From an uncultured Mycoplasmatota bacterium (GTDB taxonomy: Bacteria; Bacillota_I; Bacilli_A; RF39; UBA660), in assembly GCA_947643405.1 (NCBI GenBank), contig CANRVY010000007.1:1-55730 (forward strand): a stretch of DNA of 55,730 nucleotides, in the 5' to 3' direction. The notes under the pieces were generated by a model that did not search any database, was not told where the DNA came from, and saw nothing but the letters and a program-made list of their open reading frames with translations. Each line of letters starts with the position of its first letter. The first letter of the stretch is position 1. A program made the position numbers and the translations under genes. Positions 34,525-44,600 of the stretch are shown piece after piece.

Positions 34525-34784
34525 GAGTCATTGTAATTAGTGCGATTTGGTGTAGTAGTTGTTTGGTTATGAAAAAAGTATGGACCAAAGTCAAACAAGA
34601 ATTTCCAGATTTAGAATGGGTAGAATATGATTTGGATTTTGATCAAGAAGCTTCCCTTTATCAAGACTTAGAAAAACTTCCTGTTCTTATTTTTGAAAAA
34701 AATGGTTTGGAATGTTCTAGATTGATTGGAGAAAAGTCAGTAGAGGAGGTTATATCTTGGGTAAACGAAAATACAAGTATATAG
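34521..34784 (+). CDS. Thioredoxin-like protein
   Basis: 87 aa, short cytoplasmic thioredoxin fold with Cys11-Ser-Ser-Cys14 and the cis-proline LEKLPVLIF. The next gene encodes a CcdA-type membrane relay, so this is a likely cytoplasmic electron donor to it (inference). Start overlaps the pentapeptide gene (ATGA) and its 3' end overlaps the fusion gene by 28 bases. Confidence 0.82.
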   Translation: MRVIVISAIWCSSCLVMKKVWTKVKQEFPDLEWVEYDLDFDQEASLYQDLEKLPVLIFEKNGLECSRLIGEKSVEEVISWVNENTSI

Positions 34785-35983
34785 GGTCTTTCTGGATATT
34801 TGCTTTTTTAATGGCTCTTTATTTTCTATTCCCAACTCCAAGTAAGGCATTAGAAAACGTGAAATTATATTTATTTTATTCGAATAGTTGTCCTCATTGT
34901 AAGGCTGAAAAAGAATTTTTAACTCGTATTCAAAGTAAGTATTCTAATTTAGAAATTGAAATGTTAGAAGTAACAGAGATTCCCGAAAATTCAGATTTGT
35001 TAGAGAAAGTAAAAAAAGCTTTAAAAACAGAGAATAACTATGTTCCGTATACAGTGATTGGGAAAATAGGGCTGACAGGTTATAATGATAATATTGCTAG
35101 ACAAATTGAGCATTTTATAGAAAAATATTCTAATGAAGAAAGCGTAGATATTGTAAAAGCGATTCGAAATGGAGAATCTATTTCTGAAGAAGAAAATCAA
35201 AATGAATTTTTGGAAGAAAAAGAGGAAGATATTCCAATTACAATTCCATTTTTAGGAGAAATTAATCCTAAGCAAATCTCTCTTCCTTTACTGGCTGCTT
35301 TTATTGGCTTTATTGATGGATTTAATCCTTGTGCTATGTGGGTATTATTATTTTTGATTAGTATGTTAATTGGAATGAAAGACCGTAAAAAAATGTGGAT
35401 TTTAGGGCTGACCTTTTTATTTACTTCAGCATTTATCTATTTGCTATTTATGGTTTCTTGGCTAAAAATAGTTCTTTCGATTACTTCTATTATGTGGATT
35501 CAAAAATTAATTGCCTTATTTGCGTTCATTGCAGGAGTATGGAATCTTTGGAGTTTTTATAAAGCTAAAGAAGATGGCTGTACAGTTGTGAAAGATGCAC
35601 AAAGAAAAAAAACGTTATTTCGAATAAAAAAAATTACTTCAGAACAAAAGTTTTTATTGGCTTTTATTGGTATTATTGCTCTTGCAATTTCAGTAAATTT
35701 AGTAGAACTTGCTTGCTCAGCAGGATTGCCTCTTATTTTTACGCAAATATTAGCGCTCAATCATTTAACTACTGCAGAATATATAGCTTACATTCTATTT
35801 TATATTTTTTTCTTTTTAATTGATGATTTATTGGTATTTTTTATTGCTATGACTACAATGAAAGTAACTGGAATTTCAAACAAATATGCGAAATATTCTC
35901 ATTTAATTGGAGGAAGTATTATGATATTCATTGGTATACTTTTATTTTTAAAACCAGAATGGTTAATGCTAGAGTTTTTATAA
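34757..35983 (+). CDS. Thioredoxin-like/CcdA-type fusion: transmembrane thiol relay
   Basis: 408 aa. Signal/anchor (9-26), an extracytoplasmic thioredoxin-like domain with Cys45-Pro-His-Cys48, an acidic linker, then six or more spans with Cys192 (DGFNPCAMWVL) and Cys320 (VNLVELACSAGLPL) placed like the two membrane cysteines of CcdA/DsbD. It should carry reducing power from cytoplasmic thioredoxin to extracytoplasmic thiols. TTG 34757 is the start because GAGGAGGT (34743-34750) sits 6 bases ahead; no ATG fits. The order differs from DsbD, with the thioredoxin domain first. Confidence 0.83.
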   Translation: MGKRKYKYIGSFWIFAFLMALYFLFPTPSKALENVKLYLFYSNSCPHCKAEKEFLTRIQSKYSNLEIEMLEVTEIPENSDLLEKVKKALKTENNYVPYTVIGKIGLTGYNDNIARQIEHFIEKYSNEESVDIVKAIRNGESISEEENQNEFLEEKEEDIPITIPFLGEINPKQISLPLLAAFIGFIDGFNPCAMWVLLFLISMLIGMKDRKKMWILGLTFLFTSAFIYLLFMVSWLKIVLSITSIMWIQKLIALFAFIAGVWNLWSFYKAKEDGCTVVKDAQRKKTLFRIKKITSEQKFLLAFIGIIALAISVNLVELACSAGLPLIFTQILALNHLTTAEYIAYILFYIFFFLIDDLLVFFIAMTTMKVTGISNKYAKYSHLIGGSIMIFIGILLFLKPEWLMLEFL

Positions 35984-35996
35984 AGACTCTTTTTTT
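35972..35996 (+). terminator. Terminator overlapping the fusion gene's stop codon
   Basis: 7-bp stem with one G-T pair (35972-35978 with 35983-35989) then T7; the stop TAA is inside the loop region. Confidence 0.7.
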
Positions 35997-36043
35997 CTTT
36001 TGGTAGAAATGTTATAATAAATGAAGTAGGAGGTTTTATTCGC

Positions 36044-36601
36044 ATGAAAATAGTACAAATAACAGAAGTAAGAGCTCGTGCATTACAAGCTGAGTTACAA
36101 GAATTGGAGCAAAAAATAGCAGAAGCAAAGAACGAACATGGGAGGGCAGCACGAGAAGAAGGGGGACTTTTCAAAAATTTCGCTAGTCATACAGCTTCTC
36201 AAGATATTGCGCGCTGGACTGCGGACAAAGCAAGGATTGAAGAACTGTTAAATCGTGCTGAGATAGTAAAAATAAATGTAGAGTCAGATGAGGATACCGT
36301 TGAAATAGGAGATGTAGTGAAAGTAAAAATAGCATATGAAGGAGAAGACCCTGAAGAATTAAAGTTCCAAATTGATGGGCTTCGTCACATTTCAGAAGTT
36401 GTAAATGTAACATTTGAATCCCCTATGGGAAATGCATTGCGTGGCAAAAAAGTTGGAGAACCTTTCTCGTTAAAAAGATCTTTAGGGAGTCCAACAGAAG
36501 CAGATGGAACTATTTTGGGTATTGTAAAAGCCAAAGATTTAGAAACCAAAATTGGAGAAACAGAGTTTAAAAAACCATATACATTAAAAATGCATTCTTA
36601 G
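36044..36601 (+). CDS. GreA/GreB-family transcript cleavage factor-like protein
   Basis: 185 aa. N-terminal coiled coil (10-75) and a C-terminal FKBP-like domain with VEIGDVVKVK and SPMGNALRGKKVGEPF, the GreA/GreB signature. The coiled-coil tip reads REEGGLFKNF instead of the usual DLSENAEY, although two acids are kept, so cleavage activity is uncertain; it may be a Gre-like modulator of RNA polymerase secondary channel. Own promoter (TATAAT 36013-36018) and RBS AGGAGG. Confidence 0.8.
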   Translation: MKIVQITEVRARALQAELQELEQKIAEAKNEHGRAAREEGGLFKNFASHTASQDIARWTADKARIEELLNRAEIVKINVESDEDTVEIGDVVKVKIAYEGEDPEELKFQIDGLRHISEVVNVTFESPMGNALRGKKVGEPFSLKRSLGSPTEADGTILGIVKAKDLETKIGETEFKKPYTLKMHS

Positions 36602-36618
36602 GAATGTTTTTTTTTTTA
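36593..36618 (+). terminator. Terminator overlapping the Gre-like gene's end
   Basis: 5-bp core stem CATTC/GAATG with TTAG loop, an A-rich left flank and a T10 tail. The stop codon TAG lies in the loop. Confidence 0.65.
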
Positions 36619-36648
36619 TTTCATATATTGTCATAGGAGGTTAGTTTT

Positions 36649-37860
36649 ATGAAGAAGTTAAAACCGTTTATTTTCCCACTTATTTTAATTGGTTCTGTTT
36701 TAATAGGATCGTTAATTGGTGTCATTTTTAAGGAAGATGCAACAGTTTTAAAACCATTTGGAGAAGTATTTTTAAATTTAATGTATACACTTGTAGTGCC
36801 ACTTGTCTTTTTTACGATTTCATCATCCATTGCGAATATGGTAAATATGAAAAGACTGGGGCATATTTTAAAATATTTATTTATAACATTTTTATTTACA
36901 AGTTTTGTAGCAGCGGTTTTAATGCTAATCGTGTCCTTGATTATTGATCCAGTAGGAAGTGCAAGCATTCCTTTTGTATCTGAAGGTCAAGAAGCTGTTA
37001 ACATTGGTAGTAAAATTGTAGAGATGATAACTGTTACTGATTTTGCTTCATTGCTTTCAAAAGATCATATGTTGCCATTAATTATTTTTTCTATTATATT
37101 TGGAATTAGTATTAGTTTACTTGGAAAAGAAGGAAAGAAAATTGCGACAGGATTAGAAACATTATCAAAAATTATGATGAAATTTATTCGTATCATTATG
37201 TATTATGCTCCAATCGGATTAGGTGCTTATTTTGCTTCTTTGGTTGGAGAATTCGGACCGAATCTACTCGGTAGTTATGCAAGAAGTATGGCTTTATATT
37301 ATGGAATGTGTATTTTGTATTTCTTTATTGTGTATACCGCTTATTCTTATTTTTCACATAAAAAGAAGGGGATTAAAGCCTTTTATAAAAATGCCTTTGC
37401 ACCTGCTCTTACCTCTTTGGCTACTCAATCATCATTAGCAAGTCTTCCCTCTAATTTAGAAGCGGCAGAACATATGGGAGTCCCAAAGGATGTTAGAGAA
37501 ATTTGTATGCCAATAGGTGCTACGATGCACATGGAAGGATCTAGCATGGCAGCTATTTTAAAAATTGTATTTTTATTTGGAATATTTGGAGTACCATTTA
37601 CTGGAATTGATACATATTTGATCGCTCTTTTGATTGCTGTATTAAGTGGGGTTGTAATGTCTGGAATTCCAGGTGGGGGTCTCATTGGAGAAATGTTGAT
37701 TGTAAGTCTTTATAATTTTCCAGCGAGTGCTTTTCCAATTATTGCAACAATAGCATGGTTGGTAGATCCACCAGCTACCTGCTTAAATGTAACTGGTGAC
37801 ATTACTTCTTCTATGTTAGTTACTAGAATGGTAGATGGAAAAGACTGGTTAAAAGATTAA
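36649..37860 (+). CDS. Dicarboxylate/amino acid:cation symporter (DAACS family)
   Basis: 403 aa, eight spans plus two re-entrant loops. SLATQSSLASLPS is the serine-rich HP1 motif, GATMHMEGSSMAA the unwound TM7 region, SGIPGGGLIGEM the HP2 region and DPPATCLNVTGD the TM8 substrate site. Imports glutamate/aspartate or C4-dicarboxylates with Na+ or H+. RBS TAGGAGG. Monocistronic. Confidence 0.92.
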   Translation: MKKLKPFIFPLILIGSVLIGSLIGVIFKEDATVLKPFGEVFLNLMYTLVVPLVFFTISSSIANMVNMKRLGHILKYLFITFLFTSFVAAVLMLIVSLIIDPVGSASIPFVSEGQEAVNIGSKIVEMITVTDFASLLSKDHMLPLIIFSIIFGISISLLGKEGKKIATGLETLSKIMMKFIRIIMYYAPIGLGAYFASLVGEFGPNLLGSYARSMALYYGMCILYFFIVYTAYSYFSHKKKGIKAFYKNAFAPALTSLATQSSLASLPSNLEAAEHMGVPKDVREICMPIGATMHMEGSSMAAILKIVFLFGIFGVPFTGIDTYLIALLIAVLSGVVMSGIPGGGLIGEMLIVSLYNFPASAFPIIATIAWLVDPPATCLNVTGDITSSMLVTRMVDGKDWLKD

Positions 37861-37919
37861 TTTGCCAAACCTTTTAGAATGTGCTATAATGGCAAACGGC
37901 GTGTCTAAAAGGGGGACCT

Positions 37920-38522
37920 ATGAAAGAAAAAGCATTAATATCATTAGATGGATATTATAAAGGTTATAAAAAAAATGAAGTAAAACAATCCGAGATTATT
38001 GGAATTTTAGATCTTGATACAGGAATTTTTAAAGGAATAGAAATTCCATATGATGATTGTAGTGCAGAAAACTATGTAGACTTAGTGGCTTATATTTGTC
38101 AAGCTTATAAAGCATCAAAAAGTTTTTCATTAATAGCTGGCTATTATGATGGAAAAACTTTGGAGTATCGTGGATTATTATCTGATAAGAGTATTGCGTT
38201 TGGCTATTTTGATTTAGATAAAGAAGAAGAACGATTGAAAGGAAGAGAAAAAGAATACTTAAATGGAAAATTTACGAGAAGTTTTAAAAGACCAGTAAAT
38301 CGATATGATGCAATTATATGTCTACCACAACTTTTACATTTTGAAGGTAATACAGAAATTACTAAGTGTTTTACTTACCTATATGAACTTATAGAAGTTA
38401 TATTAATGAAAGCGAATAATAATTCTGGTTGGCGTGGAATTCAAATTTCAGCTGAAAGTATAGCTCCAAGAACAGCGAAAAAAACTTATATGATAACTCC
38501 TTCTATAGGTGAAGTAAAATAG
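37920..38522 (+). CDS. Hypothetical protein, 200 aa, related to its neighbour
   Basis: Soluble. Begins KALISLDGYYKGYKKNE and IIGILDLDTGIFKGIEIP, which aligns by eye with the gene at 38597 (LIVLNGFDYDY, LLGLLDQTTGMFEGVVV). Both seem to be one alpha/beta domain of unknown role. C-terminal region here is longer (RGIQISAESIAPRTAKK). TATAAT at 37884-37889 and GGGGGAC precede ATG 37920. No catalytic motif. Confidence 0.65.
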   Translation: MKEKALISLDGYYKGYKKNEVKQSEIIGILDLDTGIFKGIEIPYDDCSAENYVDLVAYICQAYKASKSFSLIAGYYDGKTLEYRGLLSDKSIAFGYFDLDKEEERLKGREKEYLNGKFTRSFKRPVNRYDAIICLPQLLHFEGNTEITKCFTYLYELIEVILMKANNNSGWRGIQISAESIAPRTAKKTYMITPSIGEVK

Positions 38523-38527
38523 AAAAG

Positions 38528-38550
38528 GGAAGTGTAACACTTTCTTTTTT
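38528..38550 (+). terminator. Terminator between the tandem paralogues
   Basis: 7-bp stem (38528-38534 with 38538-38544), three-base loop, T tail. Confidence 0.65.
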
Positions 38551-38596
38551 GTCCTAAAATTAGACACCTTAATAAGCAAAGAGAGGAATGATAAAC

Positions 38597-39106
38597 ATGA
38601 AAAAGCAACTTATAGTATTAAATGGATTTGATTATGATTATTGCGAAGAAATAAAACTTTATAGATTATTGGGACTATTAGATCAAACAACTGGAATGTT
38701 TGAGGGAGTAGTGGTTGTAACAGATGCCTTAGAAACTTTAGAGAAAACCAAAGAAAAGGTTCGTTCGCTGGATCTTATGTCAGCCAAAGTAGTAATTGGA
38801 GTTATTGGAGAAAAAATAAATTATTCTACCTTAGATATGTCAAATGGAACAGTGAGTCATACTGTTTTAAAGCCATTAGAAAATCGTTCTTTTTATGGAC
38901 ATGAGCAGCAAGAAGAATTATTTGTGGGAAGAATCAGTACTTGGTTTAAAAGTGCATCTCCAATACAAGCAGTAGAAGATTTTGAACTAAAAGCAGCTGT
39001 AGGAAATATAATATCTTGTCACCAAAGAAATTTCCTTTGGAAAAAATTACAGGCTAATGTAATGGCAGAAAAAGAAGCACCAAAAGTGAAAGCTCTCACT
39101 GATTAA
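38597..39106 (+). CDS. Hypothetical protein, 169 aa, related to its neighbour
   Basis: Soluble; shares the opening pattern LD..TG.F.G with the gene at 37920. Contains KVVIGVIGEKINYSTLDMSNG and a helical C-terminus. No recognised family. ATG 38597 is chosen because GAGAGG is too close to ATG 38588. A separate terminator lies between the two, so they are a duplicated pair rather than an operon. Confidence 0.62.
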   Translation: MKKQLIVLNGFDYDYCEEIKLYRLLGLLDQTTGMFEGVVVVTDALETLEKTKEKVRSLDLMSAKVVIGVIGEKINYSTLDMSNGTVSHTVLKPLENRSFYGHEQQEELFVGRISTWFKSASPIQAVEDFELKAAVGNIISCHQRNFLWKKLQANVMAEKEAPKVKALTD

Positions 39107-39181
39107 AGGTCGCTTTTTTTTATTCCAGATTGACGAACAAATGTATTCTATGCTATACTTTTTATAGTAGAAGGTGAAAAT

Positions 39182-41617
39182 ATGATCTCATTAGAAAAAT
39201 TAAAGCAAGAAAATAGTATTATCATTACGCCATCTAATTATAAGATGGTACTTTTAAAAGAATTGTCAAAAGAATCAAGTTTTTATCATATTCAATTTTT
39301 AACTTTATCTGAACTAAGAAAGCTTTTATTTTATGAATATCGTAAAGATGCTTTATATAAACTTTGTAATCAATTTTATCTAATTCCAGAAAATGGAGCT
39401 ATTCTATTAGATGCAATGTATAGTATCACAAAAGAGGAGCAAGATCCTGATTTATTTCAAAAAAAGGAATGGTTAAAAGAACAAGGATTAATAGTGGAAC
39501 ATCCTGCTTTTTTAGAACAGTTAAAAAGATCACATGTATTTGTTTATGGTTATGAAGATTATGAGATGAAACCTTTTCTTTTTCTTTTGAACATTTATAC
39601 CAAAGTAGAGTATTTAAAAGAGATAACTCCAACTTTTCTTCCAAAAGTGACAGAATATGAAACATTAGAAAAAGAAGTAGTAGGAACTGCTGAAAAGATT
39701 TCTTGCTTATTAAAGGAAGGAATTTCAGCTGATCATATTTTTTTGGGAGCCTTGAATAATGATTATAAAAGTGTTTTATCAAAAATCTTTTATCAATTTG
39801 GTATTCCTTTAGAATTTTATGATTCACATACTTTATATGAATATCAAATGGTTCAAGATTTTTTAAAGATGATCCCGTATGAATCGTCTTTAAAATCTTT
39901 GCCAGCTTTACTTTTTGAATTGGAAAATAAATATCCGAAAGCAAATCCTTTTTATGCTGAGATCTATGAAATGCTCGCTTCTATTTTTAATAAATATTAT
40001 GACGAATCAAAAACCTTCTTAGACATAAAAGAGATCTTGATTTATGATTTAAAAAGAACAAGTATAAAGAAAGAAAGTTACTATAATGTGGTAAAAGAAG
40101 TTGACTTCTTATCAACTGCTTTTCAAAAAGACGATTATATTTTCTTGATGGGAGTCAATTTAGGAGAATTTCCAATGATTTATGAGGATACTGATTATTT
40201 TAGTGATGATCAGAAAATGCTTTTAGCGCTTTCAACATCTTTAGAAAAAACAATAGGAGAAGAACAAAAAGTTGTACGAAAAATAGAAGCGCTTCCCCAT
40301 ATATTTTTGAGTTTCAAAAAAAAGAGTCCTTTTAAGGAATATTTAAAATCAACTTTTTTAGAGTTATATGAGATAGAAAAAGGAGAATATCATTATACCA
40401 ATCAGAATTATAATACCTATCTTTTAAATTCTTCTTTAGATGAATTTATCAATTTTAATCATAAGACAGTGGACTTGATCAACAGATATGGCCTTGAAAC
40501 AATCCATTATGGAGAATATGACAACCAATTTACAGGAATTCATAAATCCCTATTTGAAAAATATGTTCCTTATGTTGTTTTATCTTATACAAGTATGCAG
40601 AAATTTTTCGAATGCCCATTTAAATACTATATTGGCTCAATTTTGAAAGTTGTTCCACCATTTATAGAAAGTACTAGTTTGATTGTTGGAAATTTATTTC
40701 ATTCAATTTTGGAAAAATATTATAAGAAAGAAAATGATTTGGACGATATTATCAAAGAAGAACTAGAGCAAATAGAAATGTTTCCAATAGAAAAAAGAAA
40801 CTTTTATTTGCAAAAATATGAATTAGAAATTAGAAAACTTATTAAAATCATGGATACTCAGCTTGCTCATTCAGAGTTTAAACCAACTTTTTTTGAGGAA
40901 ACGATTGAATGGACTGAGGGAAAAAACATCACATTTAAAATATTTGGAAAAATTGATAAAATTTTAACGGTTGATGATGGAGAAAACTCTTATGTCATTG
41001 TAGTTGATTATAAAACTGGATTTGCAACTAGTGATTTATCTAAAGTGATTTATGGAATGAACATGCAATTATTAATTTATTTATATTTGATTTCAAAAGA
41101 AAAGAAGTTTCAAAATTATAAATTAGGGGGGGCCTATATTGAATCCATTGCAGCTGTTCTTCCTAATTATGTAGAAGGAAAAACTTTAGAAGATTTACTA
41201 TTTGAGCAAAGTAAGCTAGATGGTATTAGTTTGAAGCGAACTGAATTTATAAGTAGACTAGATACACATTATAAAATTTCTAGTTATATTAAGGGTGTGA
41301 GAGTAAAAAAAGATGGAGATTTTTATGCATCAAATCGTTTGCTAGAAGAAGAAACGTTAAAAGAATTGTTAAAGATTGTAGAAAAGAATATTAGTAAAGT
41401 AGAAAACGCAGTAGAAAATGCTGATTTTCCTATTGCACCTAAAAAATTCTCAAGTGAATTTAAGGAACAAATTAGTAGTTGTAGTTATTGTTCCTATCGA
41501 GATATCTGTTATTTAAAACCCAAAAATGTAGTTCGATTAAAAGAATATAAAGATTTAGAGTTTTTAGGAGGTGAAAAGAATGATACCAATAAAGCCAGCA
41601 AATGCGACATGGACTGA
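39182..41617 (+). CDS. addB: ATP-dependent nuclease subunit B-like (AddB/RexB), short form
   Basis: 811 aa. C-terminal PD-(D/E)XK nuclease (VIVVDYKTG) with the iron-sulfur staple: Cys478 (FFECPFKYY) and Cys767, Cys770, Cys776 (CSYCSYRDIC), as in AddB. The N-terminus begins MISLEKLKQENSIIITPS and lacks the Walker A loop seen in B. subtilis AddB (about 1160 residues), so the helicase-like part is reduced. Partner of AddA, whose start overlaps its end. Role: double-strand end processing for RecA repair. Confidence 0.87.
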   Translation: MISLEKLKQENSIIITPSNYKMVLLKELSKESSFYHIQFLTLSELRKLLFYEYRKDALYKLCNQFYLIPENGAILLDAMYSITKEEQDPDLFQKKEWLKEQGLIVEHPAFLEQLKRSHVFVYGYEDYEMKPFLFLLNIYTKVEYLKEITPTFLPKVTEYETLEKEVVGTAEKISCLLKEGISADHIFLGALNNDYKSVLSKIFYQFGIPLEFYDSHTLYEYQMVQDFLKMIPYESSLKSLPALLFELENKYPKANPFYAEIYEMLASIFNKYYDESKTFLDIKEILIYDLKRTSIKKESYYNVVKEVDFLSTAFQKDDYIFLMGVNLGEFPMIYEDTDYFSDDQKMLLALSTSLEKTIGEEQKVVRKIEALPHIFLSFKKKSPFKEYLKSTFLELYEIEKGEYHYTNQNYNTYLLNSSLDEFINFNHKTVDLINRYGLETIHYGEYDNQFTGIHKSLFEKYVPYVVLSYTSMQKFFECPFKYYIGSILKVVPPFIESTSLIVGNLFHSILEKYYKKENDLDDIIKEELEQIEMFPIEKRNFYLQKYELEIRKLIKIMDTQLAHSEFKPTFFEETIEWTEGKNITFKIFGKIDKILTVDDGENSYVIVVDYKTGFATSDLSKVIYGMNMQLLIYLYLISKEKKFQNYKLGGAYIESIAAVLPNYVEGKTLEDLLFEQSKLDGISLKRTEFISRLDTHYKISSYIKGVRVKKDGDFYASNRLLEEETLKELLKIVEKNISKVENAVENADFPIAPKKFSSEFKEQISSCSYCSYRDICYLKPKNVVRLKEYKDLEFLGGEKNDTNKASKCDMD

Positions 41618-44600
41618 TGAACAATGGGAAGCTATTTATAAAGATGGCAATAATATTATTGTAAGTGCAGGAGCAGGAAGTGGGAAAACGGCTGTTTTAA
41701 CAGAGCGAATTATAGAAAAACTAAAGAGAGGTGTTTCAATTTCATCTTTGGTTGTTTTGACATTTACAAAGGCTGCAGCGTTTGAAATGAAGACTAGAGT
41801 AAGAAAGAAAATAAAAAAAGAAATAGAAAATGGAAATAAAAGTCTTGAAAAAGAATTAGAAAAAATTGACAGTGCAGCTATTACAACATTTGATAGTTAT
41901 AGCCTATCACTTGTGAAAAAATATCATTATTTATTAGGAATAAAAAAGGATATTGGAATTGCTGATAATATTGTGTTAGGAATGAAGAAAAAAGAACTCA
42001 TTGATGATGTATTTCACAATTTTTATCAAAGAAAAGATTTGGGCTTTTTAAAATTGTTAGATACATTTACAATAAAAGACGATGACAAGATGAAAAGCAT
42101 ATGTTTAAAATTGAATGATTCCTTAGAATCGATTGCTCATAAAAAAGAATATTTAGATACTTATTTAGAAAAATATTACGAAGAATCTTTTATTGAAGAA
42201 AAAGTGAAACAATACGAAAAGATTTTAGGAAATGAAAAAGAGGAAATTTTAAGTTTGTTGGTTGATTTAAAAAGCAATGTGAATCATCCTGTTGGAATAG
42301 AATTCGTTTTGCGTGTAGGGGAGGTTTTAGAACCACTATATGCATGTGCGAGTTATGATGACTATAAAGTGATATCCACGATTTCACTTCCCTCATTTAC
42401 AAGAAGTAAAAAAATAGAGGAACAAGAACTTTTAAAAATGAAAGAAATTTACGATTCATTAAAAGAGCACTTTATTCGATTAAAAGAACTTTGTATCTAT
42501 GAAGATAGAGTTTCTTTAAAAAGTTCTATTTATGATACAAGAGAAACGGTAGAAACTTTGATTTCTATTTTGAAAGAGTTTGATAAAGAATTATTTGATT
42601 ATAAGAAAAAAGAAAGTTTGTATGAATTTTCGGATATTGGAAGACTTGCTATTACATTATTAGAAGAGCATCCTTTTATAGCCAATCAAATAAAAGAGAA
42701 TACGAATGAAATTATGATTGATGAATATCAGGATACAAATGATATTGGCGATTATTTTATTTCTTTAATTGCGGATCATAATGTGTATATGGTTGGTGAC
42801 ATCAAACAATCAATCTACCGATTTAGAAATGCAAATCCAAGTATTTTTATGGATAAATATAGTAGTTATAGTATTCATCAAAATGGTGAAAAAATAGATT
42901 TAAATAAAAATTTTCGCTCTAGAAAAGAAGTCTTAGAAGACATTAACTTTTTGTTTGAAAAATTTATGGATCACGAAATTGGTGGCGCGGATTATAAATC
43001 AGGCCATGCAATGGTATTTGGAAATGAAGAGTATGAAAAAGGCGGAAAAACAGTTCAAAACTATCACTTTGAAATATTAGATTATCAGTATAAGGAAATG
43101 GAATATGCAAGAACTTATAGACCAGAAGAAATAGAAGCTTTTATTATTGCGAATGATATTCAAAAAAAAGTAGAGAGTCACTACCAAGTTTATGATAAAG
43201 ATAACCACGAATTAAGAAATATTGCTTATAATGATTTCTCCATTCTTTTAGATCGCAAAACTTCATTTGATTTATATAAGAAAATATTTACTTATTTAGG
43301 AATTCCTTTGTTGATACATAAAGATGAAGATTTTGTTTATTCAGATGAGATCTTTGTAATAGAAAATATGATGAAATGGATTTATTCTATATTGGATTTT
43401 AATTATGCGAAGGATCATTTACAATATTCGGTGATGAGTGTATCTAGATCATTTGTTGCAGATATAAAAGATGAAGAATTATTTGAATTTTTTATGACAC
43501 ATAAAGATAACTTTCAAGAGTCCTTAAACCTGAATTCATCTCCTGTTTATGAATTACATCAAAAAATGCAGCTATTGGCAGAATATTCAAAAACACATAC
43601 TTTATCAGAACTGTTGAACCAAATTTATCAAGAGTTTGATATGTATCAGGCTATATTGAAATTGCAAAACATTGAGTTTCTTAGTATAAAATTAGATTAC
43701 TTATTAGATGTTTCTAGAAATTTAGAGAAAATGGGGTATCAAATATTTGATTTTATTTATTATTTAGAAGAAGCAATAAAAGGAGAAACTGACATTACCT
43801 TTAGTAGAAATCAAGAAGCAGACAGTAATTCAGTTAATTTAATGACAATTCATAAGTCTAAAGGATTAGAGTATCATATTTGTTACTATGCAGGATTAGG
43901 GAAAAAGTTTTCTAAGGCTGATTTAAAAGATCGATTTTTATTTGATCAGAAATTTGGATTTATTGTTCCTCATTTTGATGAAGGAATCAGAGAAAATTTC
44001 TATAAAGAATTGTTAAAAGAAGAATGGAATAAGGAAGATATTTCAGAGCGAATTCGAGTTTTTTATGTAGCACTTTCACGAGCAAAAGAAAAAATGATTT
44101 TTGTAACAAATTTGAGTGATAAGGAAACAACTAGTTTTAATGATTTTGTTGATTCAAAAACACGTTTAAAATATAAATGCTTTTATGATATTTTATTATC
44201 TATCAAATCGAAATTGAAGCCATATATAATTCCTTGTTCATTAGATAATCTTTTATTGACGAAAAAGTACGAGCAATTAAAAGAGACAAATTATGAATCA
44301 CTATTAGAAAAATCCAATCAAAAAAGTAATTATATTAATTTAAGTATTCAGAAAAAGAAATTAGAAGAGAAGACTTTCTCAAAAAGCTATCATATTGTAG
44401 ATGAGAAGGAGCAAGATAGATTAGATCTTGGAATTAGATTGCATGAATGTCTTCAATATGTAGACTATAATCATATTGAAGAAAGTTTAGAAAAAATGGA
44501 ATTGTCTAATTTTGAATATCAAAAATTAAAAGCATTTTTTAAAGCCGATTTTTGGTCTAAATTAAAATCTCCTATTTTTTATCAAGAATTAGAAATTATA

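Noticed and set aside
39426-39944. 172-codon open frame on the minus strand inside addB
   Set aside because: Antisense to a well-supported gene, no ribosome site, and composition reflects the complement of the helix-rich coding strand.
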